NCBI GenBank assembly: GCA_022478985.1
Contig: JAKSZP010006603.1
Span: 231,479 to 295,478, forward strand
Origin: Massospora cicadina
Taxonomy: Eukaryota > Entomophthoromycota > Entomophthoromycetes > Entomophthorales > Entomophthoraceae
Reading direction: 5' to 3'
Length of the DNA: 64,000 nucleotides
Position numbers and translations under genes: made by a program. Positions 33,961 to 45,755 of the stretch are shown here, piece by piece. Below the pieces are notes generated by a model, which was not told the origin of the DNA, did not search any database, and saw only the letters and a program-made list of their open reading frames with translations. Within the stretch, counting starts at the first letter, position 1. Each line of letters starts with the position of its first letter.

Positions 33961-34129
33961 TGAGGGGATCTTTTCTTTCACCTAGCTGGTTACATGCAGC
34001 TCATTAAATCCATTTGGCAAATATAATTATCTTCTGATTTTAGGGTTACTGTCTCCATACTTTCCCCCATTTTATAATAAAAAAGTCGCCCTATGTAGTT
34101 GTAGTCAAATTTCAGTGCCAGTTACAACA
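33961..34129 (+). repeat. 3' LTR of F, segment 3
   Basis: It aligns with 7835-8004 (shared TTAGGGTTACTGTCTCCATA and GTAGTTGTAGTCAA) and ends ACAACA. It is followed by the CCTAC duplication and the RT of H. Confidence 0.8.
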
Positions 34130-35519
34130 CCTACCATCCAGCTTCCCTTACTGCTCGCCCCTTATAAGAATGTATTTAACATGAACTTGGCTACTAGAAA
34201 CTCACCTTACTCATAGTATGCCTTGGTGTTTCTATTGACGATGCACCTAGCAATGAAATTGCGCTATATCTGTACATCAAGTAGGAGGATAAATTATTAA
34301 ATTTATGGCTGGATTATAGGTTGGTGAAGGACAAGTCTTCAATAAGTTCTCCCCTTTGCCATACCTGTCAAATTTACCATTAAACTGAATGGTTCCCTGC
34401 GCTCCTGTGCTGACTATGGACACTTGAACAACATAACACTTCAGCTTATTGTCCCCTTACCACTATAATAAACCATTTACAAGCTATTGCAAAATTTTTG
34501 GTGTTCACCAAGCTCAACCTGGTCAACGCTTTTTTCTAGTGAGGATCAAGGAAGGGTAGGAGTAGCACAAAGCTATCCGCACCAAGCAAGGGATTTTCTA
34601 AATCAAGGAGATGCCTTTTGGGTGAAAGATATATGGGCGACCTTTCAGCATCTCATTAGCAAGATCCTTGGTAATCTCCACTACTTATGCGCCGAAGCCT
34701 ACATGTATTTTTACTGATCTATTCGCCTAACCTTGAGCATCCTGCAAAGAACCTAGAACCAGTGATGGCGGCCCTCCACAAGTCTGGGCTCTTTATGAAA
34801 CACACAAAGTTCAAATTTCTTTTCATGGATGTGACCTTCTTGGGGAACCTAGTTTTTTAGAGTGGATATGCAGTTCTCTTTTTAAGCTGGAGGCTATCCA
34901 GTCGTGGCCACCCCATTTACCCAGAAAAAAAAATTGTGAAAATCTCTTAACTCTGTGATTTACCCAAGAAGATCTCCTCTGATCTTGATTACTTGGTGGC
35001 ATACCTACATTCAGTTACTGGCAAGAATGTTTCTTCAAGGGTACTTAAAAATGCTAGAAAGCATTTGATTCAATCAAAGATTTATTCCTTTTGGCTCTAG
35101 TTTTCCAGCATCTAAACACGTCCAGGCCCTTTATTGCGTCTTGTGACGCATCTTCAGTTGCTTTGGGGGCAGTAATTCTCACAGGCATGATTGTATTGGC
35201 ATATAAGTAAAAATTTTCCATATGTTTTATCCTCTAAGCAAATCTGGTAGTTTTTGACAAAGAACTGGAGGTCATGTCCTGGGCACTTACTCATTATCAA
35301 TATCTCTTTCAGGGGGCACATATTGAGGTTATAGTGCGGAAAGACCACCATCTCTAATATACAACAGTGTGACGGGCAGGATCCTTCTAAACTTTCACAA
35401 ACATTTAGGCAAGAAAGCTCAGGTAAGGCCCACAAGCAGGAGAGTGTGGCAGCGGTCAGACTTTTAGCCCTTTGTCTTGTTTTAATAGATGAAAATATAT
35501 CCTTAGAAGATGGTAAGGA
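34130..35519 (+). pseudogene. RT and RNase H of Ty3/gypsy element H
   Basis: H continues after the second CCTAC copy of F. RT: KFTIKLNGSLRSCADYGHLN, then NITLQLIVPLPL, FTKLNLVNAFF, KDIWATFQHLISKILGNLHY, a degraded catalytic motif, then HPAKNLEPVMAALHKSGLFM and DVTFLGNLVF. RNase H: HLNTSRPFIASCDASSVALG (first catalytic Asp) and DKELEVMSWALTHYQYLFQG, then HIEVIVRKDHHL. The frame changes several times. The gene stops at the target site of LINE E (35503-35519). The element polymerase and RNA-degrading domains are both decayed. Confidence 0.85.
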
Positions 35520-35534
35520 TGATTTTTTTCTCTC

Positions 35535-35554
35535 GTTGCAAACACTATTGCAAC
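35535..35554 (+). other. 5' terminal hairpin of LINE E
   Basis: GTTGCAA (35535-35541) and TTGCAAC (35548-35554) form the same perfect stem as in LINE B with a different 6-nt loop. Confidence 0.6.
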
Positions 35555-35615
35555 AAATTCAAATCAAGTATAGGTAAAGTTTGATAATCATATTGAGGAG
35601 ATTAGTTGGCGCCCA

Positions 35616-37029
35616 ATGTCAGGGAGCAGTTGGGCGAGTAAAGTTAAGGGCACAAGTGTAGGCCCCACATCAGCCAAGTTTTGCAAACGCCCCAGCAACA
35701 CTGGCAGCCTAGATAAAATTGATAGTAAAAAACCAACGATTAGCATTTTTCCGTAAATTTTGGCCTGGCAAGCACGCTGCAACCAGTTCATCAATACGCC
35801 ACACTCCCAACCACTAATGTCAGTGGAACACAGGGTGCGTGTTTTCCTGGATATTCAACAAACAGCGCTTTGGGAGATGTTTTATGGAGATGTACACACA
35901 CATTTCCTGAGAGTAGTGTACATTGCACCTCACTCTATGCCACACGGGTGGCTGGATCTTGGATTTTAAAATAAAGAAGTGGCAGACAAAGCCGCAAAGG
36001 TGTTAGTAGTTGTGGACTTTCCAGACAGTCAATGGGTAGTCAAAACAAAGTGCACCCGCTGGACTAAATTGAACCAAGTTTTTGTAACTTTTAACTTACT
36101 ACCAACTGCAGTCAAGCGCACTATGCTGGAGCACCACCTGAAGGCTGGGCTCGCTGTATATGGAGAAATCCAATCCTTCAAAATGCAGTGCTTTATGCTC
36201 ATGCCAGACCTGTGGCAGTCAAAGAAATTGCTGTTCTCACCCCATCCATGGGGATAGCGGATAATTTGACCCAAATTCCACATACCACTTTTGTCAAAAT
36301 CAATGGGCAAAAATCCCACCCAATCCAGGTCACTGTGGTAAGTGTGCCTCCTATCTGCACTTTCTGTCACACTTTTGGCCACAAGACCCATACCTGCCCC
36401 TCCAAGGAGGGCATTACTCAAACCGAAATTCTCTCAGATACAATGTGTGGTGCAGACGCCCACTATGAACTGGCACTAGACACTGACACAGCCTTCCCAT
36501 GTGGTGCACAAGGCTGCTACATTCTAATAAAACCTGTGTCCCCACAGGAGCGTAAGAAGGCCAAGCAGACCCACAAGGCGGTGGCCAAGGAGTCGGCCAA
36601 GTCTGCATCCATGATCCCACCAGCCCAGCTCCAGGAGGACATTGAGACATTTGTGGTGGAAGCAGCTTGCAAATCCTTCCAACAATCAGATTAGAACACC
36701 CATGCCAATTGGGCCACACAAGTTGAAAACCCGATGGGTGAGTTGGTTTCAACTGGCCAATGTGCCCAGGCATTGTTTAGGACCGAGTCACTTACCAATA
36801 TTCCTGCCAAAATTCCACCTCCAAGCAATGGTGCACCGCAAATGCACACAACGCCAAAATTCATCCCACAGTGGGGAGAAAGCAGAAGGCAAATGCCAAA
36901 ACGAACCCCACAGCTAAAGCTTCCTATACTGAACCATAATATGTAGCACAGAATACCCATGCTGCCAAACATCGACATGATAAAAAAGTGCAGGCTGAAG
37001 GGTTTAGGTGCCCTTCCCCTCACACCTAA
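35616..37029 (+). pseudogene. ORF1 (RNA-binding, CCHC) of LINE E
   Basis: It starts ATGTCAGGGAGC at 35616, as in LINEs B and K, and ends in TAA at 37027-37029. The conserved core reads VEHRVRVFLDIQQTALWEMF, then YIAPHSMPHGWLDLGF, VFVTFNLLPTAVKRTMLEHH and the knuckle CTFCHTFGHKTHTC (36358-36399). The tail is rich in Lys, Gln and Ala (ERKKAKQTHKAVAKESAK). Stops and frame changes near 35660, 35967 and 36180 break it. Confidence 0.75.
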
Positions 37030-37035
37030 GGTACA

Positions 37036-40000
37036 ATGGGGGGAGCCTTTACTTTAAGGACGTTGAACATCACTGGACTCAAGGCCTCGCTGTCCTGCGC
37101 TAGGAAACTGATTTTTTTAAAAAAAATTTACCCGTGGAAATCCTGGCCATTCAGGAAACCCACTGTCCGTGTGGTGCTGAGGAAGCATGGGTAGCCATGC
37201 TCCTCCCTTCCCTTTCCATTTGGTATATGTACTGTGGGGTGCTTGTTCAAGAGAACAATAGTTTTTAAATTTATTTTATCAAATTTGTACTAAATGACCA
37301 CGTCCTTGTAGTCACCTTTTTGTGGGATGACGAAGTGCATGCTTTTGTTAACATTTATACCCCAACCTGTGCATGAGATCATTGGTAATTCTTTCTGGCC
37401 ATCAATTCCCTTCTACTATTAGCTGACCCATTTGTTGTTGGCGACATGAACTGCTGTATGAACCCAACCATAGCCTTCTGGCCCTCATCGCTTACACCCC
37501 CATAGGGGCATGTTGACTTTGCATTCTCAAAGCCACCCTAGGGTTGTTTGATACTCTGCTGCATCATGCTCCGCTACTCACTAACATGTTGCGCCCCCAC
37601 ATGCACAACGGCTAGCTAAGGTCCATGACCCGCATAGACCTTATTCTCACGCCGTTAAAATTAAATCCCAAATTTCCCACTTCACTATGATCAAAATCGA
37701 TTTCTCTGACCACAGGATGGTATCAGTTTCCTTCCGTTTATCCAATCCAGCAGCCCAGGCGCCAAAGTGGTGCAACTCCGCCCCACAAAGATTGTGTCAC
37801 CAAGATTTTCCTCATGGGTGGAAACTGTGACCTCAGCTCCAGAGTTTATTGCACCATTATGTGCAGACCCAATTTCCACCTGGTCAACCTTCAAGGTGAA
37901 CACAATCCGCCAGGCTCGCCACCTCTCCTCCTGTCACTCATGAGCTGCCTCAGCAGTCATTTTGCGCACGTTAGCAGAAGTGGACCACCTGGAGTCTAAT
38001 GTCCCCGCTGCAGGCTACAGCCCATCTTGAGGTCACAAGTGGGCGGAAGTGTCCACCCACCTGAAACGCATTAGTAAGACAACACAAACATCAGGTTAGT
38101 GTTCAGTATAAAGTAAAGCATATGACAGCGTGTGATACACGTTCCACTTACTTTTTCAAAAATTCTTTGCACCATGCCAGAGTTTGATCCGCACACAGAT
38201 GCAAGGCCAGACCACTCCATCGCGGCTATGCTGGCTGAAGTGGCAATTGAAATACAAAACTATTAACCCAAATTATATCGCTCTGATTCAATTCCACCAG
38301 ATGAAATAAAAAAGTTTCTTTAAAGTGCACACATTCGCACCATTTCCCAATTCCTGAGTTGATGAATTTGATTACTTGGGATGAACTCTGGTCCGCCATA
38401 TGTGGTGCACCATATAGAAAATGCCCAGGCCCAGACGGCATCCCTTATGAGTTTTATAAGAAGTATTTCAAAGATCTTTCCTCCATGCTGCTTGCCTCTT
38501 TGAACCAATGCCTTCTGGAAACGCATCTCCTACCTGGAGGGCAAGAGGCCTTCACAATAACGTTGTATAAGAAAGGGATAAGCTGGACTGGCAACTGGCG
38601 CCCCATTTCACTCACTAACACAGACACAAATATTTTTACTAAAATCATGGCTAACCGTCTAGGGGTTGATGCCTCTGCTCTCATTTCCCCTGAACAATTT
38701 GGTTTTATGCCCAAAAGGTCGATTTGGGACAATATACACACATTAGCTAACTTCTGTCAATACACGGCTTCTGGAGCACTTGTCTTTTTAAACCAGCAGA
38801 AGGCCTATGATAGAGTCAACTGGGATTACCTCATAGCCTGCCTCCACAAGTTTGGCATTCCCTTTCGCTTCATTAATTGAGTGATGTTGCTAACATAATA
38901 TGCCACAGTGGTTGTGCGTGGCCCTGGCTTCCTCACGGATGTAGTTCGCCCCCAAAGGGGCCTATGCCAGGGGACCCTCTTAGCCCACTCTTGTATAACT
39001 TCAGCCTTGACCCACTTCTTCAAAATGTGATGCCTGCCTTAATGGTGTCCATGTGCAAGGCCAAGCACCTGTCAAGATGTTGGCATTTGCTGATGATTGT
39101 GTGGTTGTGGTGTCAAACAATCATGATGCACGCACGATTGAAGATACTATCCAGGTATACTCCAGGGTAAGCAATGCTGCACTTAAAGCCTCCAAAAACA
39201 AGATTTTTCTCCTTTGTCAGTATCAAGCCGGCTGGACCCCAGCGCCTCGTTACCTATCTGCCTCGTCAACTAGCTCATGGGATTGCTTGCCATGCCCACC
39301 CCACTCTGCCCAACTCATACTCCCCTTTGTGCCAAGCCCCACCGTTGGCCCTGTCTGCCATTTGGGGTGTGGCTGGAGTCAGGAGTGTATACCTCAACGG
39401 TGATGGAAAGCCATTATTTAGACAACGTTACAAAATTTATAACTTCCCTCAAAGCTCACCAAACCTCCCTTACAGGAAGAGTAGTGCTATCGAACTCTAT
39501 ACTCCTCTCTATAGTTTGGTATGGAGCCCACGCAGTAGCTTTTTCCCTGTGTTTCTTCAAGTCATTAAACGCTCTTCTGCAAGGATGGCTTTGGTTAGGC
39601 CACCCACCGCCGGTGTGCCTGGATGTCGTTTGGCCCTCGCCATAGTGGTGGTATGTGCCTGCTCAACTTTGATGCCCATGCTGCCAAAATTCCTTGGCAC
39701 CTGGATCGCCGCCATCACCAGCCCTATGACTCTGCCCAGAACTGGTCCCACGTGGCCCAATCCAACTTTTCCAGCGCCCTGGGCCTCAGCAATCCTACCC
39801 ACCCCCACTATCTGTTGAAGTACCTTTCCACACATCCTTCTGCTGTGGGCCCACATGAGACGTTGCCCCACTTCAAAAGGATCCTCCTCTCCATGCGGAG
39901 AACTGAGTGGAGAATTTGCATCAGTGGACATACTGCCCAGAGGGGGCGCCCTTCTCCTCAGTTCACCCAGGAAGTACAAGGACCACCCATTCTTAATGGA

Positions 40001-40600
40001 GTAATACCCATGAGATCTCCTACCATAGCCATGGTGGACTACCTGGAAATATAGGACATCCCCTACTCCATGGAAACCAAGAAAGCCATTTGAAAGTATG
40101 CCCACCACCCTCTTTTGCAGCTGCATATTCATTCCCATGTGTGGCGCTGCTCAAGATGGGTATACCATACTGCCAAGCGCTTTAACGCTTTGCACTCATC
40201 CTGCGTCGTGTGTGTCCAGTATGGAATGCTGGTTCACCACCTGGAAGAGTGCCCTCCCTTAAAAGTGATATGGCGTGAGATACAACACCTATTTTTCAGG
40301 ATCAGGCACAGCCCTTAATCCTGTTTCAAGACATGTTTGCTTTATCCATGGTTTCCCCTTTTCCACCTTCCCTCTGCGCCTTGGTAGTGGCAATCGCCAT
40401 GTGGACTATCCATACGATTGTCTTAGATGCTATCTCAGGCTTCACTCCCACCCTCAAGGAAGCTTTATGCTGGTTCCAGTAACACCTTGTGGACCACTTT
40501 CAAACGTGGATGTTTGAGTATCTACCACCTCGTCGCTGCCAGATGTCTAATCCTGGCTCCTAATTTGGTTCATCGTTTCAGAACCCTTTCCTACATAAAT
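37036..40600 (+). pseudogene. ORF2 (APE endonuclease, RT, zf-RVT) of LINE E
   Basis: ATG at 37036 follows the ORF1 stop by six bases. Endonuclease remnants include LGTLNITGLKA-like sequence (37060 onward), VGDMNCC and DFSDH-like residues near 37700. RT: KCPGPDGIPYEFYKKYFKDL, NTDTNIFTKIMANRL, QFGFMPKRSIWDNI, QQKAYDRVNWDYL (38359-38880), then FADDCVVVVSNNHDA (near 39082). A one-base loss lies in the R-Q-G-D-P motif (38961 onward), where Arg is also TGC. The C-terminal finger reads CVVCVQYGMLVHHLEEC (near 40204). Not functional. Confidence 0.85.
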
Positions 40601-40738
40601 GCTCAATAGTGGCGCAAGCCCCTGCACACATAACCCCCTTCCTTCTCTTGGCGTTACCGCTGGCAACAGGGGATAGCATCTGCTTCTCTGGGGTGCCCTC
40701 CTCTCGCTGGAGTTCATTTTGTTGTTCTGTGTCTTTTT

Positions 40739-40766
40739 GGAAGTGTCTGCCCCTGGTTGGACTTCC
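40739..40766 (+). other. 3' hairpin of LINE E
   Basis: Outer stem GGAAGT/ACTTCC (6 bp, perfect), inner stem CTG/TGG with G-U pairs, followed by AAATAAAA. Confidence 0.75.
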
Positions 40767-40841
40767 CCTAAATAAAATTAAAAAAATAAATTAAAAGATG
40801 GTAAGGAGGATACTAACTCATAACAAGATTGTCTGTCTTTT

Positions 40842-40859
40842 TTTTTAGTACTAGATGGT
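40842..40859 (-). mobile_element. 18-bp micro-insertion of the LINE C tail in element H
   Basis: On the minus strand the insert reads ACCATCTAGTACTAAAAA, the 3' terminus of LINE C. The plus-strand flanks AAGATTGTCTGTCTTTT at 40825-40841 and 40860-40876 are a perfect 17-bp duplication. It begins at the same base as the insertion at 31949. Confidence 0.9.
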
Positions 40860-40889
40860 AAGATTGTCTGTCTTTTAGAGAGGGTGTAC

Positions 40890-42870
40890 ATGGAGATGAC
40901 GGCCTTTATTAAAATTTGAGGAGTAGTCCATTTTCTTTTCTAGGTCCATATAAAGTTCAATTTTTTAATAAAGTGATTTTAAGATTTAAATTTAAATTTA
41001 ATTTTTAGGGTTTTATTCTGTATTGGAAAATGAAGTTGTCTTAAGAACTTTCAACAGTTTACGTTTATATTAGGAAACAAGGGAAATGGGGAACTTGTTC
41101 CCACAGAGTCCATGGGTGGCGGGCTATCCGCAGGCTTGTCTCAAAGATCTTGGTATTTGATGCTCTCAACTAACTTATTCTAGTCGATCCAATGAGTAAC
41201 TCTGATGTTACAGAATATTTTCTGCTTTTATTAATGTGCTTTTATTTGTTCTCAAAGCTTGGCATTTTAGTATCATCCACATTCAAATTTTAACTAATTA
41301 TTTCTTTTGGAGAGGCTTTTAATTCATTACTACCATTTTCCTCTGCTCTCAATATTCCTCTTTGGTATAGTTTATTTTGGCAGCTTCTGATTTTCTGAGC
41401 TGCCATTTGCCTTGACTCTTAATTTTCTCTCTTTAAGCATAATTCATTTTGGCGGCGTCTGAATTTCTGAGCTGATGATTACCTTGGCTATTAACATTCT
41501 CTCATTCAGTGGATTTCAGGTTCTTAGCTCTGATCTGTTGAGTGCCATTTATTTTGGGCCTTGCTCCTCCTCTCCTGAGTTTATTTTAATTTTTCAGCAT
41601 CTGATTATCAGAATGCTACTTTGAGGGCCATCGCCCTCATAGCCTGTATTGTTAGCCTTGATCTCTGCTTTAAGGAAGATTGGGGATATGTTGAAGTCTG
41701 GCAGATCCTTGACTTCACATACAGAAAGCCTTAGAAAATTATCAGTGCCAATCCAAGCCCTATTTAACTATGCTTGTTCAGCTTTAATAATGAGCTCATT
41801 AGGATCTTTTATGTCTTGTCATACATGATAAGTTGGAACTCTTCTATAAATCTTAGCATAGATGATCTCTTTGAACTCACAACTACAGTTCCCTCCTCAC
41901 AAAGCCTGAAGCTGGCTCATTTTTTACCTTTTGTCAATCTACCCCAGAATTGCCCCTCTTTGACCAAATTCATGATGCTCAACTAGCTTCCCCAGAGGGG
42001 ATAAGATTATATGATGACCTGAAAAAACCCAGATTTACATTTACTATGCCTAAAGGATAAGACGATTTTTTTATAATATAGAATTTGTCCACCTTCTCAT
42101 GACTGGGTGACTCAAGAGCACCATTGTTGAAATATGCACTAGTCATCAGTTTTTTAATGCACATGTCACTACACTCAGAAATATAAGGTACTTTTTAAAT
42201 TATAATGACCTTTTTGCTTACAAAAGAAACCCTTTTTGTCAAAGAAGTTTCTAAGTAGAAATAAAGAGAAGAACAATCTGGTATCAGATATTAAAAAATA
42301 ATTCTTGGCCTATTGATGTATGTCTTCTTTGCTGTAAATTTCTACAGCAACATAGTAAAAGTATCCCCTTACCATTAGTTTTCCGCTAAGGTATGCTCCT
42401 TTCATTAGTATTCCTATTGGTGAAATTTATGTCCATAAAGCAGCACTCAAAAATGGCAGAATAGAGAAATAATTATTAAAAATTAGGCTAAGGGAGCAAC
42501 TAACTAGGGCTCAGGATATTTCCATTATATTTGCAATTAACTGAATATAATCAAGGCACTGATTAATGCTCATAATAATGACAGTAACCCTCATACCAAA
42601 TATTTTACACCAGCTCGAGGGATACATTTAAAAAAGGATTAACTTAAGAGTAGCAGAAAATTTTCCAGCGGGGGTAAGGATTTAATCCACCATAGTAATT
42701 ATAAATGACTAAAGGCGTCAAGGCTTAATCACCAGATGTAAATGAATACAACTTTGGCAACTTCTTACAAGTGGTGGGCCGCTTGCTAGAGTAATTAATA
42801 ATTGAACAGATCTTATATCTACAATTTAGCTAAAGTGTAATAATTAATAAGTATTACATCCGCTGATGGT
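40890..42870. other. gene-free AT-rich DNA, probable unidentified insertion in H
   Basis: Between RNase H and integrase of H only a few hundred bases are expected, but about 2 kb lie here. I see no coding motif, LTR pair or LINE end. An imperfect tandem repeat lies at 41330-41530. Confidence 0.45.
41330..41530. repeat. imperfect tandem repeat, unit about 70 bp
   Basis: Similar units carry TTTATTTTGGCAGCTTCTGA and ATTCATTTTGGCGGCGTCTG, each followed by TTTCTGAGCTG, then a CTTGACT/CTTGGCT link. A weaker third copy follows. Confidence 0.5.
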
Positions 42871-42879
42871 TAATCAAAC

Positions 42880-43820
42880 CAATTGAAACAATAATGATCT
42901 CCAAAATTGGGTCACATTAAGTCTAAGAATGTGAGGATTTGGGTAGAAAAATTTACAAATGGCCAGGATCCTTAAATAAACTCCTTGGTGGATCTCACAT
43001 TTTGTAGTGTGTTTCCAATATAAATCAAACATATATGGGAAGAAAAGCCTCGTGTATCCATTGCAAAAGGCTAAGGTGTCCATAATCTCAGTATCAGCTA
43101 ACTTAATTGTAAATTTTCTCCATCCAAGGGTTATGATGTAATATGATGGTAGGTAGTCACTTTACAAAGTTATACCACTTTATTCCTTAAAACACAACGG
43201 TCACTTCTGAGGACACTGAAGTCTTGTTAATGACTCTTGTATTCTCTATTTTGGTTCCCTAAAGAGATAGTAATCAGCTTCAGACCCCAATTTCTCACCA
43301 GATCCTGGAGCGCCTTATTGCCCTTCTACAGATCAAAACTTTCCAATCAACTACTTATCACCCCCATTTTAATGGTCAAACAGAAAGGGTGAACTAAACT
43401 CCAAAGAATTATATCTGCTATTATGCCTCAGTCAGCCATGACAATGGGCATCAGACCTCCCCTAGAGCAGTTTTCTTAAACAACGCCCTCCTTTGTCTAA
43501 ACTAGTTTACCCCCTATAAAGCTAACCTGGGATAAAATCCTTAAATATTATTTGGCACCTACCTCACTTTTACAGGTTAAGTATTGGAGGAATTACTGAC
43601 CACCTACAAAAAACTCAAACTCTTTTATAGGATCATCTGTGCAAAGCATTAGAAGACTAGAAGAAATTTACAGATAAAAAAGTCACCCTAGCTATGAACT
43701 TAAGGGATAACCCTTATCATGTCTCACCCATCACTTAGACATGAAAGTCTCTTCCAGAATGTTGTAAATTTGGCAATACCATGTATATCCGCTGAAGGGT
43801 TTTTGCGCAGGGTTACGGCC
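42880..43820 (+). pseudogene. Ty3/gypsy integrase, probably of element H
   Basis: The plus strand reads FVVCFQYKSN (end of the zinc domain, second cysteine not readable), SVSANLIVNF (core start), HFTKLYHFIP, a strand ending in ISFRPQFLTR, then YHPHFNGQTERVN (the region before the catalytic Glu) and a C-terminal stretch with FLNNALLCLN. This is the order of a Ty3/gypsy integrase. The first core Asp cannot be confirmed because the frame changes, and stops are frequent. Strand and order fit H, whose RNase H ends at 35519/40808. It could also come from another element. Confidence 0.65.
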
Positions 43821-43831
43821 ACTAAACAATT

Positions 43832-44346
43832 AGAACAGATGATATGAAGATCATCAGTTCCTCAGAACACATGTAAATAAACAATTATAATAAAAAGGAG
43901 AATTTTCCCAACTCTTCTTTTATTGTAATCTAATAATCTCAGTAGAGCTCTTCTAGTCCGCTCTCTCTCACTTCCTCATTTACTAACTCTAAAAACCTCC
44001 TCAACCTTTCCATCTTTCTGATATCTCAGCAACCTTGGTCGTTACTGACCCTTTTGCTTAGTATATTTATTCCACCATATTCTCATTGGTTTTGGCTTGT
44101 TGTTCTTCAATTCTCTATCGCCCTAATTTGAGGCGATCTAAATTATCTTCATCAAAGTCAACATTGCCTTATTGCCTTATTTTGAAGGCAATCCAATAAT
44201 GATCCAATATAACTCAATATCGCCTCATCCTAAGGCGCTTGAATAATTGTAGCTCCAAAGCATCCTCAGCGGATTCTGCCCATTAAATCTTTGGTGTAAT
44301 TCCTCCAATGATCCGTTGGTCATAATTGTGGCTTATCATCCAGTCA
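43832..44346 (-). repeat. LTR of family G, inverted copy
   Basis: Its reverse complement aligns with the 5' LTR of G (53297-53764). Both share the TGACTGGATGATAAGCC start, GAGGCGATATTGGGTTATA-like core (one base differs) and ATATCATC end. No matching 5-bp target duplication is visible and no internal G sequence adjoins it, so it may be a solo or truncated LTR. Confidence 0.7.
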
Positions 44347-45724
44347 AGTAGATTCGTGACACAGAATGTTAAGTGTGCAAACACTCTGACTCTTTATAAA
44401 GTTCTGAAAGACTTAAGAAATTGCGCCTTCAGGATCAAGCTCTCCTCCCACTGGAAAGCTCAACTTACTCCATCCTGGTATCTTCTAAAAGACCCAAGCC
44501 TATTTCACATGAACATATGTGGTAAAAACTTTCAGGTTGCAGAGTTAGAAGAATTCCTGGCATTTAGGAAATCATGTCGCTCAGTCCAGAGTCTACTACC
44601 CTGGAAAGGTTGCCCCTTCTATGAAACAGCTTGATGAGCGCTATAGACTACTTAACTACAAGGAACTGGTCAAAGCATACCATATATCCCACCATGTGGA
44701 TCCTCTTCTCCTCAGAGAGCTGTAGCCCTTCTTGCTATCAAATCTTTAAGAGGCACAAGAAACACGCCCCATCCATGACCTGTAAGGCGTAATATTTTCT
44801 GTCCTAAAGGAAAGGATAATGTAAGTCTATATGACCAGCCCCTCTGCCTAGATCACTACCATTACTCCTTTAGCCGTAAGTAGGACACTATGCCTCCAGT
44901 GGATCCATTATCTCAGCAAAGTGATTTAGCCATGTAGTAGATAAGCAATGTGTTACTTCATTGCTCTCAAAAGATCCTCCATCTCTTCCCCCATTTTCTT
45001 CTTCTATCATACTGAAATTTATAAAAGGTGGTTAGCAGGTAGAGAGCCCAGTTCTGGGGCCTCCAGAAGTGCCCTAGGTTTTATCCCATTTTTTATCAAA
45101 ATATTTTTAATATGATAAAAGATCCGTATATCTCCTCATAAAATCACTCAGTACCAAATAAGTCAGTTTGGGTCATTTGTAGTATAACAGATTAAATTTG
45201 ATCCCTAAAATCACCTAATACACCCCTCCAGTTATTTCAATTGATTTCTCAGTTAAGCCAGATCCATGCATAGCTTGCTGCAATGATTCACCATCTATAT
45301 TTATCTTTTCAAACCCAGTACTTTTAATTTGAATTTGCCACCAATCATTTCTATAAAAAATTATGATATTTAAAACTTTGTAAGATTTCTCCAACCACAA
45401 GCTCTTCCTTGCCAAACCATCAAGATACGTGCAGGGTTCAGCTCAAGACAGTGCTTTGAGCTCCTCTACAATTCTTTCACCCCCTCATATAAAGGCAGAA
45501 TCCCTATTTAGGGCTGTTGCAAGTTTATATTGTGTTTGGATTCTTTTGCAATAAACCTAATTTTTTCTTATCTCACTGTAGAATAAACCTCCCACTATAA
45601 TCTAATAAATTTCAAGCCTATCTAGAAAAGCACACTGCCATGCACAAGATGTTACCCATAATCATAGAGTGGGTGCTCCAATCCATCAATCCTGTCACTC
45701 CACGCAATGACCAAACTTATGAAA
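44347..45724. other. no recognisable gene
   Basis: The longest open stretch is 102 codons at 44326-44634 (plus). It has no motif I know and overlaps the inverted LTR, so I do not call it a gene. Confidence 0.4.
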
Positions 45725-45755
45725 ATTTCTGTCCTGATCTTTTTTATTTAACTGA

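Larger units (their letters stand above)
7413..34129 (+). mobile_element. LTR retrotransposon F, host of LINE A, D, LINE B and LINE C
   Basis: F has a 592-bp 5' LTR (7413-8004) and a 3' LTR split into three pieces (15660-16011, 22495-22561, 33961-34129; about 588 bp in total). A perfect 5-bp target duplication CCTAC flanks it at 7408-7412 and 34130-34134, exactly where the Pol frame of H is interrupted. The internal region without LINE A is only about 2.4 kb. It holds gag-like remnants and a dUTPase-like domain, but no RT, RNase H or integrase that I can see. The LTRs differ at many positions, so F is old. It is either deleted or non-autonomous. Confidence 0.85.
35520..40790 (+). mobile_element. 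LINE E (family I)
   Basis: A 5.27-kb LINE in element H, flanked by TTAGAAGATGGTAAGGA (35503-35519) and TTAAAAGATGGTAAGGA (40791-40807), a 17-bp target duplication with one mismatch. It has the family 5' hairpin, ORF1 start, ORF1/ORF2 junction and 3' hairpin. The 3' end runs out in AAATAAAATT-type A-rich repeats rather than pure A. Numerous stops and frameshifts are present. Confidence 0.9.

Noticed and set aside
44326..44634. 102-codon open frame (MWLIIQSSRFVTQ...) as a gene
   Set aside because: It starts inside an inverted LTR and shows no motif or supporting context.
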